Source of the DNA: Kocuria palustris
GTDB lineage: Bacteria; Actinomycetota; Actinomycetes; Actinomycetales; Micrococcaceae
Direction: 5' to 3'
NCBI RefSeq assembly: GCF_016907795.1
Contig: NZ_JAFBCR010000001.1
Location: forward strand, 2,046,001 to 2,110,000
Length of the DNA: 64,000 nt
Below, piece by piece: positions 61,238 to 64,000 of the stretch. Under the pieces are notes generated by a model that was not told the DNA's origin, ran no database searches, and worked only from the letters and a program-made list of their open reading frames with translations. A program made the position numbers and the translations under genes. The stretch's first letter is position 1, and the number at the start of each line of letters is the position of its first letter.

Positions 61238-63559
61238 ATGAGCACCACCGTCACACCGCCCGGATCCGGCGGATCCGGCACCCCGGATCCGCGCACCGAC
61301 CTTCCTCCGGCCGCCGTCGAACCCGAGGTCCTCGAGGCCGAGCAGGCCAAGTGGACCCCGGCCAAGATCGCCCTGTGGGTCGCCATCGCCCTGGTGGGCG
61401 GACTGGCCTGGGTCATGCTGGCGATCGTGCGCGGCGAGACCGTCAACGCGATCTGGTTCGTGCTGGCAGCGGTCTGCAGCTACTTCATCGCCTACCGGTT
61501 CTACTCCAAGTTCATCGAGCGCAAGCTCGCCCAGCCCGACGACTTCCGCGCCACCCCGGCGGAGTACAAGGCCAACGGCCGCGACTACCTGGCCACGGAC
61601 CGCCGCGTGCTCTACGGCCACCACTTCGCCGCGATCGCAGGCGCCGGCCCGCTGGTCGGCCCCGTGCTGGCCGCCCAGATGGGCTACCTGCCCGGGACCA
61701 TCTGGATTATCGTCGGCGTGATCCTCGCCGGTGCGGTCCAGGACTACCTGGTGCTGTTCTTCTCCATGCGCCGCGGCGGCCGCTCCCTGGGCCAGATGGC
61801 CAAGGACGAGCTCGGACCGGTCGGCGGCTGGGCGGCGATCATCGCGACCCTCGTGATCATGATCATCATCGTGGCCATCCTGGCCCTGGTGGTCGTCAAC
61901 GCTCTGGGCGAGTCCCCGTGGGGCGTCTTCTCGGTGGGCATGACCATCCCGATCGCCCTGTTCATGGGCCTCTACCTGCGCTACATCCGCCCGGGCAAAG
62001 TCCTGGAGATCTCCATCGTCGGCTTCGCGCTGCTGATGCTCGCGATCGTGGGCGGCGGCTGGGTCGCCGACACCGACTGGGGCGTCGCGCTGTTCACCCT
62101 GGACCGCGTGACGCTGGCGTGGTTCGTGATCATCTACGGCTTCGTGGCAGCCGTGCTGCCCGTGTGGCTGCTGCTGAGCCCGCGCGACTACCTCTCGACC
62201 TTCATGAAGGTCGGCACCATCCTCCTGCTGGCGGTGGCCATCGTCGTCGTCCGTCCGGAGATCTCGGTGCCGGCGGTCTCGGAGTTCGCCGGGCGCACCG
62301 ACGGCCCCGTGTTCTCCGGCGCGCTGTTCCCGTTCCTGTTCGTCACGATCGCCTGCGGCGCCCTGTCCGGGTTCCACGCGCTGATCGCCTCGGGCACCAC
62401 CCCCAAGATGATCGAGAAGGAGCGCCAGACGCGCCTGATCGGCTACGGCGGCATGCTCATGGAGTCCTTCGTGGCGATCATGGCGCTGGTCGCTGCGATC
62501 TCGATCGACCGGGGCATCTACTTCGCCATGAACTCCTCGCCCGCCGCCACCGGCGGCACGGTCGAGGGTGCCGTGGCCTGGGTGAACTCGCTGGGACTGG
62601 CCGGTGTGGACGTCACACCGGAGCAGATCCAGGGCACGGCAGACGCCGTGGGCGAGGAGTCGATCGTCTCGCGCACCGGCGGCGCGCCCACCCTCGCTGT
62701 GGGCCTGGCCGGGATCATGAACCAGTGGTTCGGCGGAGCCTCCATGATGAGCTTCTGGTACCACTTCGCGATCATGTTCGAGGCGCTGTTCATCCTCACC
62801 GCCGTCGACGCCGGCACCCGTGTGGCCCGCTTCATGCTCAGCGATTCGCTCGGCAACTTCATCCCGCGCTTCCGCGACCCGGACTGGCGGCTGGGAGCGT
62901 GGCTGACCACGGCGCTCATGGTGGCCGGCTGGGGATCGATCCTGATCCTCGGCGTCACCGACCCGCTGGGCGGCATCAACACCTTCTACCCGCTGTTCGG
63001 CATCGCCAATCAGCTGCTGGCCGCGATCGCGCTGGCGGTCTGCCTGACGATCGCCGCCTCCCGGGGCCGCTTCGGCTACCTGTGGATCATCATCGTCCCG
63101 CTGGCCTTCGACTTCGCCGTGACGGTCACGGGCTCGTGGCAGAAGATCTTCTCCTCGAACCCCGCGATCGGCTACTGGGCGAACAACGCGGCCTTCCGCA
63201 AGGCGCTGGCCGATGGCGAGACGAGCCACGGCACCGCGCAGACGACGGAGGCGATGGAGGCGGTCGTGCGCAACACGACCGTGCAGGGCACCCTGTCCAT
63301 CCTGTTCGTGGTGCTGACGATCACGGTCGTGGTCATGGCCGTCATCCGCACCATCCAGCACTACCGCGCGCACGGGAAGATCGGCATGCAGGATCTCAGC
63401 GGGCAGGCCGTCGGGCACGAGGACCCGTACGTCGAGTCACGGTTCTATGCTCCGGCCGGCTTCATCATGACGCCGTCGGAGAAGCAGCTGGCCCAGCGCT
63501 GGGAGCAGATCCCGATCGAGCAGCGCACTCCCGGCGGACTGTCGGGGCACGGGCACTGA
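61238..63559 (+). CDS. cstA: Carbon starvation protein A (peptide/pyruvate transporter)
   Basis: 773 residues, about 16-18 helices. GHHFAAIAGAGPLVGPVLAAQMGYLPG (about 128-155) is the CstA signature, followed by LLSPRDYLSTFMK, FSGFHALIASGTTPKM and a C-terminal CstA domain. Family members import peptides or pyruvate when carbon is scarce. AGGAGC precedes ATG 61238. It pairs with ybdD downstream, as in other bacteria. Confidence 0.95.
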   Translation: MSTTVTPPGSGGSGTPDPRTDLPPAAVEPEVLEAEQAKWTPAKIALWVAIALVGGLAWVMLAIVRGETVNAIWFVLAAVCSYFIAYRFYSKFIERKLAQPDDFRATPAEYKANGRDYLATDRRVLYGHHFAAIAGAGPLVGPVLAAQMGYLPGTIWIIVGVILAGAVQDYLVLFFSMRRGGRSLGQMAKDELGPVGGWAAIIATLVIMIIIVAILALVVVNALGESPWGVFSVGMTIPIALFMGLYLRYIRPGKVLEISIVGFALLMLAIVGGGWVADTDWGVALFTLDRVTLAWFVIIYGFVAAVLPVWLLLSPRDYLSTFMKVGTILLLAVAIVVVRPEISVPAVSEFAGRTDGPVFSGALFPFLFVTIACGALSGFHALIASGTTPKMIEKERQTRLIGYGGMLMESFVAIMALVAAISIDRGIYFAMNSSPAATGGTVEGAVAWVNSLGLAGVDVTPEQIQGTADAVGEESIVSRTGGAPTLAVGLAGIMNQWFGGASMMSFWYHFAIMFEALFILTAVDAGTRVARFMLSDSLGNFIPRFRDPDWRLGAWLTTALMVAGWGSILILGVTDPLGGINTFYPLFGIANQLLAAIALAVCLTIAASRGRFGYLWIIIVPLAFDFAVTVTGSWQKIFSSNPAIGYWANNAAFRKALADGETSHGTAQTTEAMEAVVRNTTVQGTLSILFVVLTITVVVMAVIRTIQHYRAHGKIGMQDLSGQAVGHEDPYVESRFYAPAGFIMTPSEKQLAQRWEQIPIEQRTPGGLSGHGH

Positions 63560-63563
63560 GGCG

Positions 63564-63600
63564 GCGCTCGTCGTCGGGAGACGACCCCGACGACGAGCGC
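63564..63600 (+). terminator. Strong hairpin between cstA and ybdD
   Basis: GCGCTCGTCGTCGGG-7-CCCGACGACGAGCGC, perfect 15-bp stem five bases past cstA, no T-run. It could stop some transcripts or protect the cstA mRNA end, lowering ybdD level. Confidence 0.7.
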
Positions 63601-63638
63601 GGCCATCGCACGGCACGACGAGAGGAGGAGAGGACCAG

Positions 63639-63833
63639 ATGACGTCGATCCTCGAGGCGGTGTCCTCGTTGAAGCGGTTCGCCGACGGTGTGCTGGGCGC
63701 CGACAAGTACCAGCGCTATCTGGAGCACCACCGCGCCCACGGGTGCGAGGGGGAGAAGCCCATGACCGAGCGCGAGTTCTGGCGCAGCTGGCAGGACTGG
63801 CAGGAGCGCCACCCGGAGGGCCGCTGCTGCTGA
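63639..63833 (+). CDS. YbdD/YjiX-family small protein
   Basis: 64 residues: YQRYLEHHRAHGCEGEKPMTEREFWRSW is the YbdD core (Y..Y..H.....P.....F), ending in CC. Always linked to cstA and thought to aid the transporter. AGGAGG precedes ATG 63639. Confidence 0.93.
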   Translation: MTSILEAVSSLKRFADGVLGADKYQRYLEHHRAHGCEGEKPMTEREFWRSWQDWQERHPEGRCC

Positions 63834-63855
63834 AGCGGGGCGCCAGGTTCTGCCT

Positions 63856-63911
63856 CCAGTGGCCCTGTGGTGTGCGTCTCGAGCTCGAGAAGCACACCGC
63901 GGGGCCACTGG
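63856..63911 (+). terminator. Long terminator hairpin after ybdD
   Basis: CCAGTGGCCC...GGTGTGC-TCTCGAGCTCGAGA-GCACACC...GGGCCACTGG, an almost continuous 56-base palindrome with two small bulges. Confidence 0.78.
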
Positions 63912-63971
63912 TTCGTGGGGCGCCGGAATCGCATCGTCCCGGATGGTGACGACGTGTCATCATGGAGGTCT

Positions 63972-64000
63972 ATGGGATTCCTCAGCGAGCATCGGGCACA
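63972..64000 (+). CDS. Start of a gene cut by the window edge
   Basis: ATG 63972 with GGAGG 4 bases before it opens MGFLSEHRA. Too short to identify. Confidence 0.4.

Overview
The window is high-GC DNA read almost wall to wall by actinobacterial genes. Short intergenic gaps, ATGA/GTGA overlaps, GTG starts, twin-arginine lipoprotein signals, an IS481-type element and actinobacterial-style riboswitches point to a member of the Micrococcales (Micrococcus/Kocuria/Brachybacterium-like). I cannot name the species from the sequence.

Left edge (1-4980): a copper-resistance block. It holds the 3' end of a multicopper oxidase, a Tat lipoprotein of the copper-associated glycosylhydrolase-like family, a truncated DUF418-like membrane protein, a CsoR-type operator, a CopB-type P-ATPase, a YdhK-type lipoprotein and a very Cys-rich four-helix copper-binding protein. 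It stops at the 3' 38 nt of a tRNA-Lys gene with no 5' half, so it looks like the right end of an island integrated at tRNA-Lys. About 64 bp resembling an IS481 end, with a strong hairpin, follows.

5.2-23.4 kb: core-like genes. In order: a YfcC-type carrier, a TetR-SMR-SMR operon, YeiH with a divergent LysR, an MFS exporter, a DUF5058-like/membrane protein/M20 hydrolase operon with a divergent double-domain Lrp regulator, a frameshifted VOC gene running into DUF805, a POT peptide transporter, an acyltransferase-3/SGNH protein, and RecQ with a phosphoribosyltransferase-like tail. At 23.5 kb an IS481-family element sits in the 3' end of tRNA-Ser(GCU).

25-43.7 kb: CDF transporter, S9 oligopeptidase, FAD/NAD(P)-binding protein, then two secreted phosphoesterases (ExeM/NucH-type nuclease and 5'-nucleotidase) that share a conserved C-terminal tail. 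Next come two near-identical amino-acid permeases, an Lrp/ornithine cyclodeaminase pair, a decaying cluster of small paralogous membrane proteins, and an AEC transporter.

43.8-52.6 kb: a sulfur-assimilation locus. Two SAM riboswitches of apparently different classes (SAM-I leftward, SAM-IV rightward) lie back to back. They face an ssuBAC transporter, acetyl-CoA synthetase, MetY and CoA-binding protein on one side, and a flavin-dependent monooxygenase on the other. The likely logic is organosulfur uptake, desulfonation, and sulfide capture on O-acetylhomoserine, shut off by SAM.

52.6-64 kb: a Fic protein, an APC permease and a TPP-riboswitch-controlled MFS transporter (predicted thiamine or precursor uptake), a DUF418-like protein, a double-hotdog thioesterase, tRNA-Ser(UGA), a quinone oxidoreductase, and cstA-ybdD.

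Two families of long intergenic palindromes recur through the window (four copies and two copies), mostly between convergent genes. Compensatory base changes between copies suggest selection for the hairpin.
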